Assembly (NCBI RefSeq): GCF_932526225.1
Contig: NC_064046.1
Coordinates: 5,009,306-5,073,305, forward strand
DNA length: 64,000 nucleotides
Origin: Nematostella vectensis
Taxonomy: Eukaryota > Cnidaria > Anthozoa > Actiniaria > Edwardsiidae
Direction of reading: 5' to 3'
Shown: in pieces, positions 12,571 through 24,343 of the stretch
Position numbering within the stretch: the stretch's first letter is position 1
Layout of the letters: every line of letters begins with the position of its first letter
The notes under the pieces: model-generated
Told to the model about the DNA's origin: nothing
The model's input: the letters and a program-made list of their open reading frames with translations, nothing else
Databases searched by the model: none
Translations under genes and position numbers: made by a program

Positions 12571-13122
12571 TAAGAACCAAATAAAGTGAGAACGAAGTAA
12601 AGTTGCATCTTTATAAATTGTTTGCTCGAGGGAGCGCAGCGAGCAAGAGCAACACTTATTTCGCTAGCGATTTGGGCTTCCTGTTTCATAGGCCGCCATC
12701 TTGGAAGCAAAAAGCTCCCTCCCCTCCCCCAAAAAAACAGTGTTTATTTTACATGCGTGCTGGATTTGGGCGTTGCGACTCTGTCGGTGGCCGGTGTGTA
12801 ATTAGACTCGGGCTCCCTTTGGCAGTCAGGGATACAAAAGCGGCCATGACTTTTCTCATGCGCCCGTTTACGATAATTTTGAAAGATATTTTGGAAGATA
12901 TTTAAAACTCCCTCTGTGATTTCAAATCATGTATGATACCGCGAATACGATGGCGAAAACAAAGAACTATTTGGTAAGAATGACGAATTGTTATCCGATA
13001 TTTTACGGGTTTTGCTTTTCGTGGCTTTTGAAATTAGTCAATCGATGATAAAACAACTAAGAAACTGCCAAAATTGCCATTGCCCGATGACTGTAAACAG
13101 GTAAAGGCTTTGTTTACAAATA
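12571..13122. other. unassigned sequence
   Basis: Includes a purine-rich stretch and frames without recognisable domains. It may be the 5' part of the LINE remnant, but nothing shows this. Confidence 0.4.
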
Positions 13123-13200
13123 CAGTGGAACCCCGATAATCCGGCACCCTCGGGACTTTTATAAGTGTCCGTATTATCGGGGTGTCCGTAATAAGCATGC
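13123..13200 (+). mobile_element. terminal fragment of a pogo/Tigger-like element
   Basis: CAGTGGAACCCCGATAATCC follows a TA dinucleotide, a start typical of pogo/Tigger inverted repeats. A partly repeated piece (tattatcggggtgtccg) lies 30 bp further on. No transposase and no opposite end were seen. Confidence 0.4.
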
Positions 13201-13516
13201 TGCTCTAAAGACGTCAAAAATGCATTTTAAACACTCAGAACTCATGCTACAGCAACACAACATGCTTCATATTAAAATTTTAATCTTTAAAACTCGTGTA
13301 TCAAGTAACGTTTGGATAAAGTACTTCTGTGAACTAGTGACATGTTCCGGTTATTTCTTTATTACTCGTCCTTGCGATTGCCAATTTCAACATATATGTT
13401 AAATGAGGTAGGGGTGACCGAATTTAACGAAACTTCACAGAGGTAATTAAAATGATCACTTCTAACCGCTCGGTGAGTTTCGTGTGTTTTATTAAGAATT
13501 TCTCACAAAACTCTGA

Positions 13517-15556
13517 TTAAAACAACGAGCACTGCGCGTAGATAATGAAGAGACGCGCGTAAACAATCAGAATTACGATGAAACAGAGCAGTGCGCGCAG
13601 ATAATAAAGACGCGCGTAAACAATCAGAATTACGATGAAACAGAGCAGTGCGCGTAGATGATAAAGAGACGCGCGTGAACAATCAGAATTATGATAAAAC
13701 AAAGAGCAGTACGCGTAGATGATAGAGACGCGCGTGAACAATCAGAATTATGATAAAACAAAGAGCAGTACGCGTAGATGATAGAGACGCGCGTGAACAA
13801 TCAGAATTAAGATAAAACAAAGAAAAGTGTGCGCAGATAAAAAGAGACGCGGGTGAACAAGCAGAATTATGATAAAACAAAGAAAAGTGTGCGCAGATAA
13901 AAAGAGACGCGGGTGAACAAGCAGAATTATGATAAAACAAAGAAAAGTGTGCGCAGATAAAAAGAGACGCGGGTGAACAAGCAGAATTATGATAAAACAA
14001 AAAAAGTGTGCGCAGATAAAAAGAGACGCGGGTGAACAAGCAGAATTATGATAAAACAAAAAAAAGTGTGCGCAGATAAAAAGAGACGCGGGTGAACAAG
14101 CAGAATTAAGATAAAACAAAGAAAAGTGTGCGCAGATAAAAAGAGACGCGGGTGAACAAGCAGAATTAAGATAAAACAAAGAAAAGTGTGCGCAGATAAC
14201 AAGAGACGCGGGTGAACAAGCAGAATTATGATAAAACAAAGAAAGTGTGCGCAGATAAAAAGAGACGCGGGTGAACAAGCAGAATTATGATAAAACAAAG
14301 AAAAGTGTGCGCAGATAAAAAGAGACGCGGGTGAACAAGCAGAATTATGATAAAACAAAGAAAAGTGTGCGCAGATAAAAAGAGACGCGGGTTAACAAGC
14401 AGAATTAAGATAAAACAAAGAAAAGTGTGCGCAGATAAAAAGAGACGCGGGTGAACAAGCAGAATTATGATAAAACAAAGAAAAGTGTGCGCAGATAAAA
14501 AGAGACGCGGGTGAACAAGCAGAATTATGATAAAACAAAGAAAAGTGTGCGCAGATAAAAAGAGACGCGGGTGAACAAGCAGAATTAAGATAAAACAAAT
14601 AAAAGTGTGCGCAGATAAAAAGAGACGCGGGTGAACAAGCAGAATTAAGATAAAACAAAGAAAAGTGTGCGCAGATAAAAAGAGACGCAAGTGAACAAGC
14701 AGAATTATGATGAAACAAAGAAAAGTGTGCGCAGATAACAAAAGACGCGGGTGAACAAGCAGAATTATGATAAAACAAAGAAAAGTGTGCGCAGATAAAA
14801 AGAGACGCGGGTGAACAAGCAGAATTAAGATAAAACAAAGAAAAGTGTGCGCAGATAAAAAGAGACGCGGGTGAACAAGCAGAATTATGATAAAACAAAG
14901 AAAAGTGTGAGCAGATAATAAAGAGACGCGGGTGAACAAGCAGAATTATGATAAAACAAAGAAAAGTGTGCGCAGATAAAAAGAGACGCGGGTGAACAAG
15001 CAGAATTATGATAAAACAAAGAAAAGTGTGCGCAGATAAAAAGAGACGCGGGTGAACAAGCAGAATTATGATAAAACAAAGAAAAGTGTGCGCAGATAAA
15101 AAGAGACGCGGGTGAACAAGCAGAATTATGATAAAACAAAGAAAAGTGTGCGCAGATAAAAAGAGACGCGGGTGAACAAGCAGAATTATGATAAAACAAA
15201 GAAAAGTGTGCGCAGATAAAAAGAGACGCGGGTGAACAAGCAGAATTATGATAAAACAAAGAAAAGTGTGCGCAGATAAAAAGAGACGCGGGTGAACAAT
15301 CAGAATTATGATAAAACAAAGAAAGTGTGCGCAGATAAAAAGAGACGCGGGTGAACAAGCAGAATTATGATAAAACAAAGAAAAGTGTGCGCAGATAAAA
15401 AGAGACGCGGGTGAACAAGCAGAATTATGATAAAACAAAGAAAAGTGTGCGCAGATAAAAAGAGACGCGGGTGAACAAGCAGAATTATGATAAAACAAAG
15501 AAATGTGTGCGCAGATAAAAAGAGACGCGGGTGAACAAGCAAAATTATGATGGAAC
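13517..15556 (+). repeat. 60-bp minisatellite
   Basis: About 34 tandem copies of a 60-bp unit containing gacgcgggtgaacaagcag and agtgtgcgcagataaaaaga. The left end holds older, more diverged units with gacgcgcgtgaacaatcag; the rest is very homogeneous. Long minus-strand frames are artefacts of a unit divisible by three. Confidence 0.97.
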
Positions 15557-16197
15557 AGAGCAGCGGGGATGGTAGTCCAGACCTGGGACTCTCTTTGCGC
15601 TTGACATTCTATCTCGCGTGTAAGAGGGTCCAGTATTTATTGCATGCGAATGCGCGAAAATACACCGCATATATGCTGTGTGGCCTGGTTACTTAGTTCA
15701 AGATGTCCGCGAAAGGGACGAGCGAGGGTTTATTTCAGAAATAATACGTGGGTAAATACTTGATTGTCAATCTTTTCTGAGAACAGGACAGATGATAATT
15801 AGAGCCTGGAAAATATATCAATCAAAGATCTTTTCCGTTTTCGTTATTTTTACGAGCGCGCTTTAGGCAATAGCGTCATTTCAAACAAGCGCGCGCTTTT
15901 TTGGAATTTGGTTTTCAATCACGTTTTTATAGAAAACAAATCTGAAAGCAGTTTGCTGATATTACTTCACATGTAAAAAACATTCTTTTCAACTTAGCGA
16001 TGATCGATTTTCGGAGCTCTGCACTCGACAAGGTCCAGCGGGAATCGACCCTTCTTAGGGGCGGACCATTTGACTTTTAAGGGGGTGGGCGATTTTGAAA
16101 AAAAAAATACCCTGCAAGCTACATTTCAAAGGAAAAAATTGCATGCAAAGCAAATGAGCAGAAAAAAATCCATTCACAAGTTTAAGAAAAAAAATGT
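15557..16197. other. spacer with a transposon-end-like fragment
   Basis: No gene recognised. Around 16053-16085 is ttaggggcggaccatttg, like a truncated end of a non-autonomous DNA transposon. The rest is AT-rich. Confidence 0.35.
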
Positions 16198-16204
16198 TGC
16201 AAAG

Positions 16205-16681
16205 CAGGGGCTCATAAGTAGGGGCAATCATCTGTAATATATTATTGTCACGGCGTTTCCCAGGATCAGGCTATTTTTAGACGCGCGCGCACGAACGGAC
16301 CAATCAGCTACGTTGACGTTGATCGCGCGCGCGAGTGACGTGAGGCTGCACGCGCAAATTGCAGTTAGGAAGAATCTTTTTTTTATCCATCATCCGTCGG
16401 ATTTGTTTGTTTACCAAAAGAATTGCAAGCTAGAATTCGAAGTCATAGGTCGGGTTGGATTAATATCAAAAAAGAGGGCAACAAAAGTCAAACCGAAGAA
16501 AGAACATAGCTTTTTGCCTGAGAGTGCGCGTGCAGTTGAGCTCAGCCAAAACGTCAACACAAAGGTAGAATCTGATTGGCTTATCCGCGCGTCTAAAAAT
16601 AGCCCGATCCTAGGAAACGCCGTGACATCTATATAGTACCAGAATGTGGGGAAGTTGATTGCCCCTACTTATGAGCCCCTG
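16205..16681. mobile_element. hAT-like MITE
   Basis: Starts CAGGGGCTCATAAGTAGGGG and ends with its reverse complement. Inverted similarity extends roughly 80-100 bp inward and includes the block gctatttttagacgcgcg. TGCAAAG flanks both sides (16198-16204 and 16682-16688) as a 7-bp target-site duplication. CAGGGGC ends are typical of hAT elements, which usually duplicate 8 bp. The internal 107-aa frame has no transposase features. Confidence 0.85.
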
Positions 16682-16688
16682 TGCAAAG

Positions 16689-17180
16689 CCATTGTGTGAA
16701 AAGATGAACTCTATGAAATAAAATCCAAATTCTGTGATAACTTTGATGTTTTACTCAAACACTGTTTTTACTAAAACATTTTCCTCTCTATTTTTGATAT
16801 GTGTATTTTGTATTTCTCCTCACCATATTCTTGAAAGTTTCTATTGGTTGAGACTCGCCCTTTCCACTATCACACCCTATGTTGAAACTTATAAGTTGTG
16901 TGGTCTCCTCCTATCAGATAAAACTAGTTCCCAATGGCTTTATTTTAGAAATTACATTCTGAAAATAAAGTGCTCATGCTAAAGATTTTTCAATGATGAT
17001 TGCTATAATGCCCTTTGCAATCATTTAAAAAAATATACCAAAAAGTTTACTTGTACAACAGAAGTCACAAACTTGAAATACCTTTTATTTATTTGTTGTT
17101 TTAATAAGACTTAATAAAACAACAAATAAATAAATAAAAAGGTTTGATAGATCAATATATAAACTGTAACATCATATTAA
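16689..17180. other. AT-rich spacer
   Basis: No gene recognised. A short inverted pair (ttatttatttgttgttttaat and its complement) lies near 17085-17140. Confidence 0.45.
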
Positions 17181-17185
17181 TGTAT

Positions 17186-17340
17186 ATAATAAAAAGACGC
17201 GCGTAAACAATCAGAATTATGATGTAACAAAAAGCACTGCGCTCAGGTGATAAAGAGACGCGCGTGAACAAGCAGAATTATGATGGAACAGAGCAGTGCG
17301 GGTAGATAATAAAGAGACGCGCGTGAACAATCAGAATTAA
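17186..17340 (+). repeat. diverged units of the 60-bp minisatellite
   Basis: About 2.5 units with gacgcgcgtgaacaatcagaatta, matching the old variant at the left edge of the 13.5-15.6 kb array. Confidence 0.85.
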
Positions 17341-17380
17341 AGATGGACATGCCACAGGCTCCCCACCCTATTCGCATGAA

Positions 17381-17716
17381 CCACAGGCTCCCCACCCCAT
17401 GCGCATGAACGCTCATGGAGATCGGCGATGCATGCGCGTGCGCCTTTTTTGTACATCTGCGTGAGAAAAATACATGAATATAAAAAAAAATATATTTTCC
17501 TTTCACTTTATTATTTAAAATCAGATTAGAAATAAAGTTTGTTCTTCACTCTTTGCAGTGGTTGGTTTCTTTTCCTCGTACCTTGTTTTTTAGGGGGGTG
17601 AATTAGGCCTTTTTTTAGAAGCTGTTTTGAGGTGAAAATGCGACCTTAAAGACATAGTCATATATGCATTGCCGATCTCCATGAGCGTTCATGCGCATAG
17701 GGTGGGGAGCCTGTGG
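17381..17716. repeat. inverted repeat beside the 48-bp array
   Basis: Arms at 17381-17432 and 17665-17716 are reverse complements over about 50 bp (ccacaggctccccaccc... against ...gggtggggagcctgtgg), with about 230 bp between them. A partial extra copy of the left arm lies at 17352-17380. The right arm abuts the 48-bp array. Confidence 0.85.
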
Positions 17717-18550
17717 ACCTGCGGTATAAAAAAACCCATGTTGTGCGGGGGCGCGCAGGGGCTGCACATGCGGTATAAAATACCCATGTTGTGCGGGGGC
17801 GCGCAGGGGCTGCACCTGCGGTATAAAATACCCATGTTGTGCGGGGGCGCGCAGGGGCTGCACCTAGCGGTATAAAATACCCATGTTGTGCGGGGGCGCG
17901 CAGGGGCTGCACCTGCGGTATAAAATACCCATGTTGTGCGGGGGCGCGCAGGGGCTGCACCTGCGGTATAAAATACCCATGATGTGCGGGGGGGCGCAGG
18001 GGCTGCACCTGCGGTATAAAATACCCATGTTGTGCGGGGGCGCGCAGGGGCTGCACCTGCGGTATAAAATACCCATGTTGTGCGGGGGCGCGCAGGGGCT
18101 GCACCTGCGGTATAAAATACCCATGATGTGCGGGGGCGCGCAGGGGCTGCACCTGCGGTATAAAATACCCATGTTGTGCGGGGGGGCGCAGGGGCTGCAC
18201 CTGCGGTATAAAATACCCATGTTGTGCGGGGGCGCGCAGGGGCTGCACCTGCGGTATAAAATACCCATGTTGTGCGGGGGCGCGCAGGGGCTGCACCTGC
18301 GGTATAAAATACCCATGATGTGCGGGGGCGCGCAGGGGCTGCACCTGCGGTATAAAATACCCATGTTGTGCGGGGGCGCCCAGGGGCTGCACCTGCGGTA
18401 TAAAATACCCATGTTGTGCGGGGGCGCCCAGGGGCTGCACCTGCGGTATAAAATACCCATGTTGTGCGGGGGCGCCCAGGGGCTGCACCTGCGGTATAAA
18501 ATACCCATGTTGTGCGGGGGCGCGCAGGGGCTGCACCTGCGGTATAAAAG
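17717..18550 (+). repeat. 48-bp minisatellite with a TATA-like motif in each unit
   Basis: About 17 tandem copies of ctgcggtataaaataccc plus atgttgtgcgggggcgcgca plus ggggctgcac. Each unit holds TATAAAATA followed by a GC-rich block. Long frames on both strands are repeat artefacts. Confidence 0.96.
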
Positions 18551-18600
18551 GAGCCCATGGGCAATTGGCGACTCACTCAACCGTCAATTAGTGCAGAGCT
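18541..18600 (+). promoter_or_regulatory. possible core promoter at the end of the 48-bp array
   Basis: The last unit changes to GGTATAAAAGGAGC, a near-ideal TATA box. About 30 bp downstream is ACTCACTCAACC, an initiator-like stretch. No coding region follows, so the call is tentative. Confidence 0.2.
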
Positions 18601-19828
18601 CTACCGACTTTTTTTCGTATGTGTCATAAAACTGTAAATTATCGAAGATATGACAGAAACATAATAAATTATATACCCTACACACCTTTACAATATATCC
18701 CCGACCTTTTTGTTGTGAAAAAAGAAGCCTTTCCGTAATGTAAATGATTTTATTTTGATTTTTTGTGCGCGAAAAAATGCCGGCGTTTTTGCAAGTTTTT
18801 GCAAGAGAACATATGGTCTCTTGGTTTCTGACAATGCGTCGGTCACCTTGACCTAAACAATTCGCATGATTTCTGCGCAGTCGAGAGATTTGAAATCAAA
18901 ATTTGCTGAACAAAGACTTTCTATAATTTTTTGGCTCGAATTTTTGTTCTCTTCCCGCTTATTTTCAGCCGAAAACCTATCAAAGTGGATTCATCTTTTG
19001 GCGAAGTACTCTGGTAAACAAACAACATAAGCTCTTGTGTCAAAATTGTGAGGTATAGAAACTGTAGAGTTGGAGTCGTTTGTGCCGTGAATGAATCATT
19101 TTGAAAGATCACTCAACTTTTATGGAATCCATCATAGTCCACCGCATCAAGGAACTATAGGAAGAGACTGTTAAAATCTAATATTTTTAATGAAACAACA
19201 TAAAATCAAAATCTGCACTTTTGCACTTACTTCATATTTTCTTAGTAACGGTATAAAATGATAGAAAAACATGCATCTTTTGCCTTCCTCGGCCCTTTTT
19301 CTAAATTTGTGGTTAGCGGTATTTGTACCTTGGCATAAGATCTGGTTATTTACGGGAAATAATCTGCTAGTACGCCTACGCTTTTATGGGAGTTTTCTTA
19401 ATTTACCCTATCCAGAGTTGTCATTTTTTTACCGATACGCTTATTTAAAAAAAGCAAGGATATAACCATTCATGGTCTTGTCCATTTGAACTTTTTCAAG
19501 ATCAGAAACAGTCTCATTCTGTTTAATCATGGTCCACTTCGACAATCTGTGAATAACTGGACGAAACTTGTCGACGAAATGGACGATTACTTGCAGTCGC
19601 TTGACCTGGTTGAATATGGACAGTCTTTTCTGTAGCTATGTGGTTAATTTGTAGCGTGTTGTCACCGCTTGATATCTATATTAAGTATAAAGGACTTATC
19701 GACCGCTTGAAGGGTTTGTTATAAAACGATTGACTCAAAGTGGACATGTTCTACTATTATTAACTTTTATTCAAGAGGACCATAATGCCATGTATACGGT
19801 ATACATACTATTTAAAGCTCCCACAACT
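18601..19828. other. AT-rich stretch without a recognised gene
   Basis: Short frames at 18921-19112 and 19271-19465 show no domain or codon signal that I trust. Confidence 0.5.
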
Positions 19829-20212
19829 ACCTTCCGATGCTCTCTGTAAATTTACCATGCTCTCTGATGCTCCCCGTAAATTTACCATGCTCTCTGATGC
19901 TCTCCGTAAAGTTACCGTGCTCTCTGTGCCCTTCGTAAATTTACCATTCTCTCTGATGCTCTCCGTAAAGTTACCACGCTCTCTGGTGTTCTCAGTAAAA
20001 ATAACCATTCTCTCTGATGCTCTCCGTAAATTTACCATACTCTCTGATGCTATCCGTAAATTTACCACTCTCTCTGATGCTCTCCGTAAACTTACCACGC
20101 TCTCTGATGCTTCTCGTAAATTTGCCATGCTCTCTGATGCTTCTTGTAAATTTACCATTCTCTCTGATGCTCTCCGTAAATTTACCACGCTCTCTGATGC
20201 TTCTCGTACCAA
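19829..20212 (+). repeat. 30-bp minisatellite
   Basis: About 13 copies of a unit containing gctctctgatgctctccgta followed by aatttaccat. The same unit recurs in inverted orientation at 62.7 kb. Confidence 0.95.
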
Positions 20213-20595
20213 CAGACCGAGGTAAATTTACAGAAAACATCAGAACAAGATAAATTAATGAGGAGCATTAAATAAATTCACGAGGAGAATCGGAGCAATG
20301 AAACTTACTGGAAGAATCAGAAGTGACGCACTCCGAGCTGCTCATATCGCTGGCGAACGAACAACGCCGACGCGCTAGCCGTGATAATCGCAGGGAACGA
20401 CATACGGAAATCAAAAATAAATAAATCTGACACACGAAAACCTTCTGGCTGATCCTTAAGAGCTGGATAAGTTGCTTTTTTGTTGTTAATTTGCGCCAAC
20501 AGCTGGAGTGCGCGCTACTTTGGCACCCAAAAAGTTATGTGATCAAGGTTAGTGCAAGTTGCCTATCATCATTAGCTAGCTAAAGTTAGAGTTCA
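20213..20595. other. unassigned spacer
   Basis: Holds a few further diverged pieces of the 30-bp repeat and nothing else recognised. Confidence 0.4.
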
Positions 20596-21318
20596 GGGGC
20601 CGGTTCCTGAATAGTCGATTAGCGCTAACCCAGAGTTAAACTAACCCTAACCACGATTAAATTTTTACCCAAGATTAGTTCCGTTCCCGAACTCTGGGTC
20701 AGTTTGGAGGTAAAATCTAACCCTGCTCGCGAGTTGGGTTAACTCGCTAACCTACTGTTTAGTTGGCGTAACACAGGCCTCCCAAACTTTGTAGTAGAAC
20801 TAAAGCTTCATAAAATAAAGTTTTCGACAAAAAAGACGTTACACAAAACAATGTAGGGATCAAATATCCTAACATTTCGCTTTATTGTGTGACCTTTGTT
20901 GCGATGCTGACTTGAAAATTGTGCTGGGACAGACAGAAAGTTACATGAAATTTATACTGGAAATGAATCTGTCTCGCTAGTGTCACGCACCAACTCGAAT
21001 CCTGCAAATGACACTTATTTGGCAATAAAATGGAGGTAATTACAGGTGATGTAGAGGTGTTTTGGGGCTTTCCCGCGAAAATAAAATCACCAAAGGTAAA
21101 TTTAAGTTTTCTGTTGATATACTGGGTACCCTGTGTGAATTTTACTCCTCAAACCAGTTTTTCATTCGTTTAATCCAGGGTTAGTAATTCGGGGGATTAC
21201 TTGGCTTTCGGGAACGGTGAGTTACCCGTCGGTTAGCTAACCTACGATTAGCGAATTTTAACCCGGGATTAGGCGATGATAGAGGGTTAAGTTAATCGGC
21301 CTTTCAGGAACGGGCCCC
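20596..21318. mobile_element. MITE-like element with GGGGCC ends
   Basis: The left end GGGGCCGGTTCCTGAATAG pairs with a right end whose complement reads GGGGCCCGTTCCTGAAAGG. Subterminal motifs such as taaccctaacc and ggttagctaacc occur on both sides in inverted order. No transposase frame is present. The target-site duplication was not resolved. Confidence 0.7.
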
Positions 21319-22477
21319 AGGTACTTCAGGCTTCAGTAGTTGGAAAGTGAAAATCATAGTCACGTGACGGGAGTTGCGTGACAGATGCTTGAGTCTCTGC
21401 AGCTGATCTCCCATAGCAACATCTTGTCTCCCATAGCAACATCTAAAAAAACGTTTTTAGAACCAATATCATTAAACTCTTTTATTAACGGGAACTAGGT
21501 TTGAGCGTATCCTTTGACCCTGAATGACTGTGTGTCTTCACATCTTATAAACTTATTATGTGAGCTTGAATTGTGACATAAGTAGTTTCAATGAAAATAA
21601 TGTTGTAGACAGGGGTGACCACTCTATCTTTTAGGTTATAAAATCCTACAAACCGCTTTCCCTTATGGGGTATTCAAAAATTATTCCACCTTTGTTATCC
21701 CTAAGGGGTCCCCACACTAGTGGACCATGATATCCTAACAGAACAACTGGACATGAAAGTTGTCAGAAAAGAGATGTGCAGTATCAAAGAAAATCAGGAA
21801 AAACTGAAAAAATGTTTTTTAGTGCTTTTTAGCACTTATAAGGTTACAAACTGCATGGACCACTCCCATCTATCAAGAATTAAAAAAAATGCTGTTGACC
21901 ACACCCAAAGAGTTAAAATTGATTTTGCTGACAATCACTCATCCCTGTTTGCTTTTTATGAAACCACCTAAATAAACAGAAATTAGATTACTGTCGAAAA
22001 AACTAATGAAAAAAGTATCCTCAATTTTATGCAGTCATTTTCATGTACACAGGAGATAATTAAGGAATTCTGAGCATATATCCATTTTTTCTAGAAAAAC
22101 AAGTTTTTTTACAATTATTGTTGTTTTTGTCTATTTTTCAATGCTATAATGATACTTTTTTTATTGAAGATTGGAAAATATGAGGCAGGCCTTTGAAACT
22201 TGTTAGTAGATCTCTGCCTAATAAATACATAGGCCTATTAAATAATAGCATCCTTTTACAGTAAATGAAAGTCTGATGTTTATGCAAGTATGAAATGATT
22301 TTACCTGGTTTCCTTGACGCAAACATCCTGCAGCAAGATTCCTGCCATTCAGCTGAGGCTTCACTCTTTTGGGCAAGTGTGTATATTACTATCCACTGAA
22401 AACAGCTTGCCACCCTGGCTGCCATTCTGTTTCTGCTGCCTACATCATTCTTGTTGTGGCTATGGGCAAGTCACTTT
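21319..22477. other. stretch without a recognised gene
   Basis: Contains a repeat-like piece around 21600-22060 (ccctaaggggtccccacac, gaccactc...) that resembles non-autonomous elements. The 83-aa frame at 21720-21971 has no recognisable domain. Confidence 0.4.
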
Positions 22478-22482
22478 ATTTG

Positions 22483-22788
22483 AGGGGGGGGGGGGGGACT
22501 AGGGACTTTCAGTGAAACGAGTGGGATGCGCGAATCGCCCCTCCGGGCCTCCCAGCCCCGTCTTAGGCTTGGGAGGCGCGAATCCCCCCTCCAACCCCCC
22601 AGTCCCATTCCAGGCTGGGGACTTTCGGTGACACCGAAACGCGTTTCGCGTAGATTAATAATTGCTGGTTATTAATCTACGTCGGGACCACTTCGCGTAG
22701 ATGGATACTTAGCGGAAGTAAATCTACGCAAAACACACTCCGCGTAGATGGGTAATTAGTGATGCTTAGCAATCATTAATCTATGTCG
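22483..22788 (+). repeat. left terminal inverted repeat of element 1
   Basis: Begins AG, then a run of 14 G, then ACTAGGGACTTTCAGTGAAA. It holds nested palindromes such as cgtagattaataa...ttattaatctacg (13-bp stem, 7-base loop, near 22650-22683), and two more pairs built on cgcgtagat. About 300 bp match the right end in inverted orientation. Confidence 0.93.
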
Positions 22789-22927
22789 GGGACGCCAGCC
22801 CCTTGTGCTAGGACCTGAGGGCCGTGAAAACGAGGAACGTGGATTGGGCCGCCAACCTACGGAGCGCGGAATAACCGTTTTTCGGCCGTAAATTCAAAGC
22901 CGCTGGCGTGGCGTTTAAACCTGAGTT

Positions 22928-23610
22928 TTACTCGAACACCTCGCTCCCGAACTCCTCGCGAATTTCTCGCAGCCTCTTTTTCATCTTTTCGCGTGTCTCC
23001 AGGGAGGGCCCTTTTCTGGGTTTTTTCTCACGCGGTGCGAGGCCGTGTCGAGCTCTGATAGCGGACTTGAGCGCGTAGTATCTCTCTTGTTCCTGAAGTA
23101 TTAGCCGAAACTCTTCGTCTGAGATATGCCCGTCCTGCAGAGCCTTAGAGACCAGCTCGCTGATCGAGTTTTTCTTACTCTCCGCTAAAACCATCGGGTC
23201 TTCGTGTTTAGCCACCTTGCTCGTAAGACCCCTAGAGACTATCCCTGCGCCTGCGCCCACGACACCGACCACAACAGCGACCCCTGTCAGCGGACGCCGA
23301 TCAGAACCCCCATCCCACTCAAAGAGACCCCTACCCCGGCGCTGGAAAGCGCCCCTGCAGCGATGCCGGATGCCACAGACACAGCATCGGTAACGGCAAG
23401 GGCACGCTTATACTTTTTCCGCACCTGTCGATGATTCGTTATCTCGTTGTCTAGGACCGCCTGAGAGTCACATATTTTCTGGAGTCGGAAGCTTTGCACG
23501 TCGCCGCCGATGCTTGCCGGAGCGGTAGGCGTCATGTGCGTACCCTTCGGGGGGCAGACGCTGGGAAGCGAGGGGTATATGGCACCGCTGCTAACGTCGC
23601 TGTTTGCCAT
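22928..23610 (-). pseudogene. small hydrophobic virion-type protein, frameshifted
   Basis: Two frames (23287-23610 and 22928-23272) together match the intact 225-aa protein of element 2 at 45420-46097. The break is a one-base deletion near 23297, in the middle of the Gly/Ala-rich hydrophobic stretch. The N-terminal part is Pro-rich, the centre is hydrophobic and membrane-like, and the C-terminal part is charged and helical, with SKALQDGHISDEEFRLILQE as its most distinctive segment. I recall this family as frequent and uncharacterised in cnidarian genomes. The role is inferred to be structural from its place between the TIR and the penton-like gene. Confidence 0.75.
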
Positions 23611-23626
23611 GCTTGTTATGTCGGAC

Positions 23627-24313
23627 CTAGGTTAGCTCTAATACGAGGCGAACAGGCTTGCCCTTAAAGTCCACCCGTCTACCGCGGTCATCCCTGATCC
23701 ATATTTGGATACTCGAGACAAACTCAGAGGAAGATGCTGAGGCACAAACGGGGATGTCGGGTCCATAGACGACTTTCTCGTGCGGCCTCCGCGGGTTTCT
23801 AGGCAAGCGAGAATGTTTGTAGGCTCGCCTAAGGAGAGGCATTGCGTGCGGTCTACAATATCGCAGCAGATGTAGAGGGCCTCTATTTTCGGCAAAGCCA
23901 CCTTAAGTGCCCCCCCCCAAGGGTAGTGCGAGGCACCGCTCACCCAACTGATCGTCTTTAGCCTCTAGGCCAAATAGTGCGCAAAGCTCGGCATTCAGAA
24001 ACGCAACGCCATTGGACATGAGCGCGATCTTCCCGGTGAGGGGATCCAGCTTCGAGGTCAGAATCTCGCTTTCAGCGCGGTTGATCGTTTCCACGATGGA
24101 CTCGGCCGTGTGATGCCCGGCTGGCAGAGTAGCGATGGGCGAGAGGGAGGCTATAGTCGTTATCTGATGCTCCCGCTCGAAGTTATACCAGCTGTTAAAC
24201 AGCGAGCACTGCCGGAGCGCCACGAAGCGTGGGCGCCTTATCGGCCGCTCGAAGAAGAGCGTCTGTTCGCCTTTGGTGAGCACAGTATGTAGGACCACCA
24301 TTGTGTTGAACAT
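23627..24313 (-). pseudogene. penton-like / minor capsid candidate, two frameshifts
   Basis: The reading starts at 24313 and follows the intact 232-aa homologue of element 2 (44705-45403). It breaks at a run of 9 C at 23910-23918 and again by one missing base near 23790. The C-terminal segments IWIRDDRGRRVDF and VRLVLELT and the central YICCDIVDRTQCL are conserved between copies. The beta-rich pattern and the position beside capsid-type genes suggest a jelly-roll minor virion protein, but no fold can be proven by eye. It runs divergently from the neighbouring 446-aa gene. Confidence 0.7.
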
Positions 24314-24343
24314 AGCCCGCCTTCGTGTTTAATAGGGCTGAGC

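Noticed and set aside
13517-15542. long minus-strand frames of repeated Cys/Phe-rich peptides
   Set aside because: Open in several frames only because the minisatellite unit is 60 bp.
16313-16636. 107-aa frame
   Set aside because: Lies wholly within the hAT-like MITE and has no transposase features.
17658-18629. four overlapping frames of 238-295 aa on both strands
   Set aside because: 48-bp repeat artefacts; several frames are open at once.
19271-19465. 64-aa hydrophobic frame
   Set aside because: AT-rich chance frame without supporting context.
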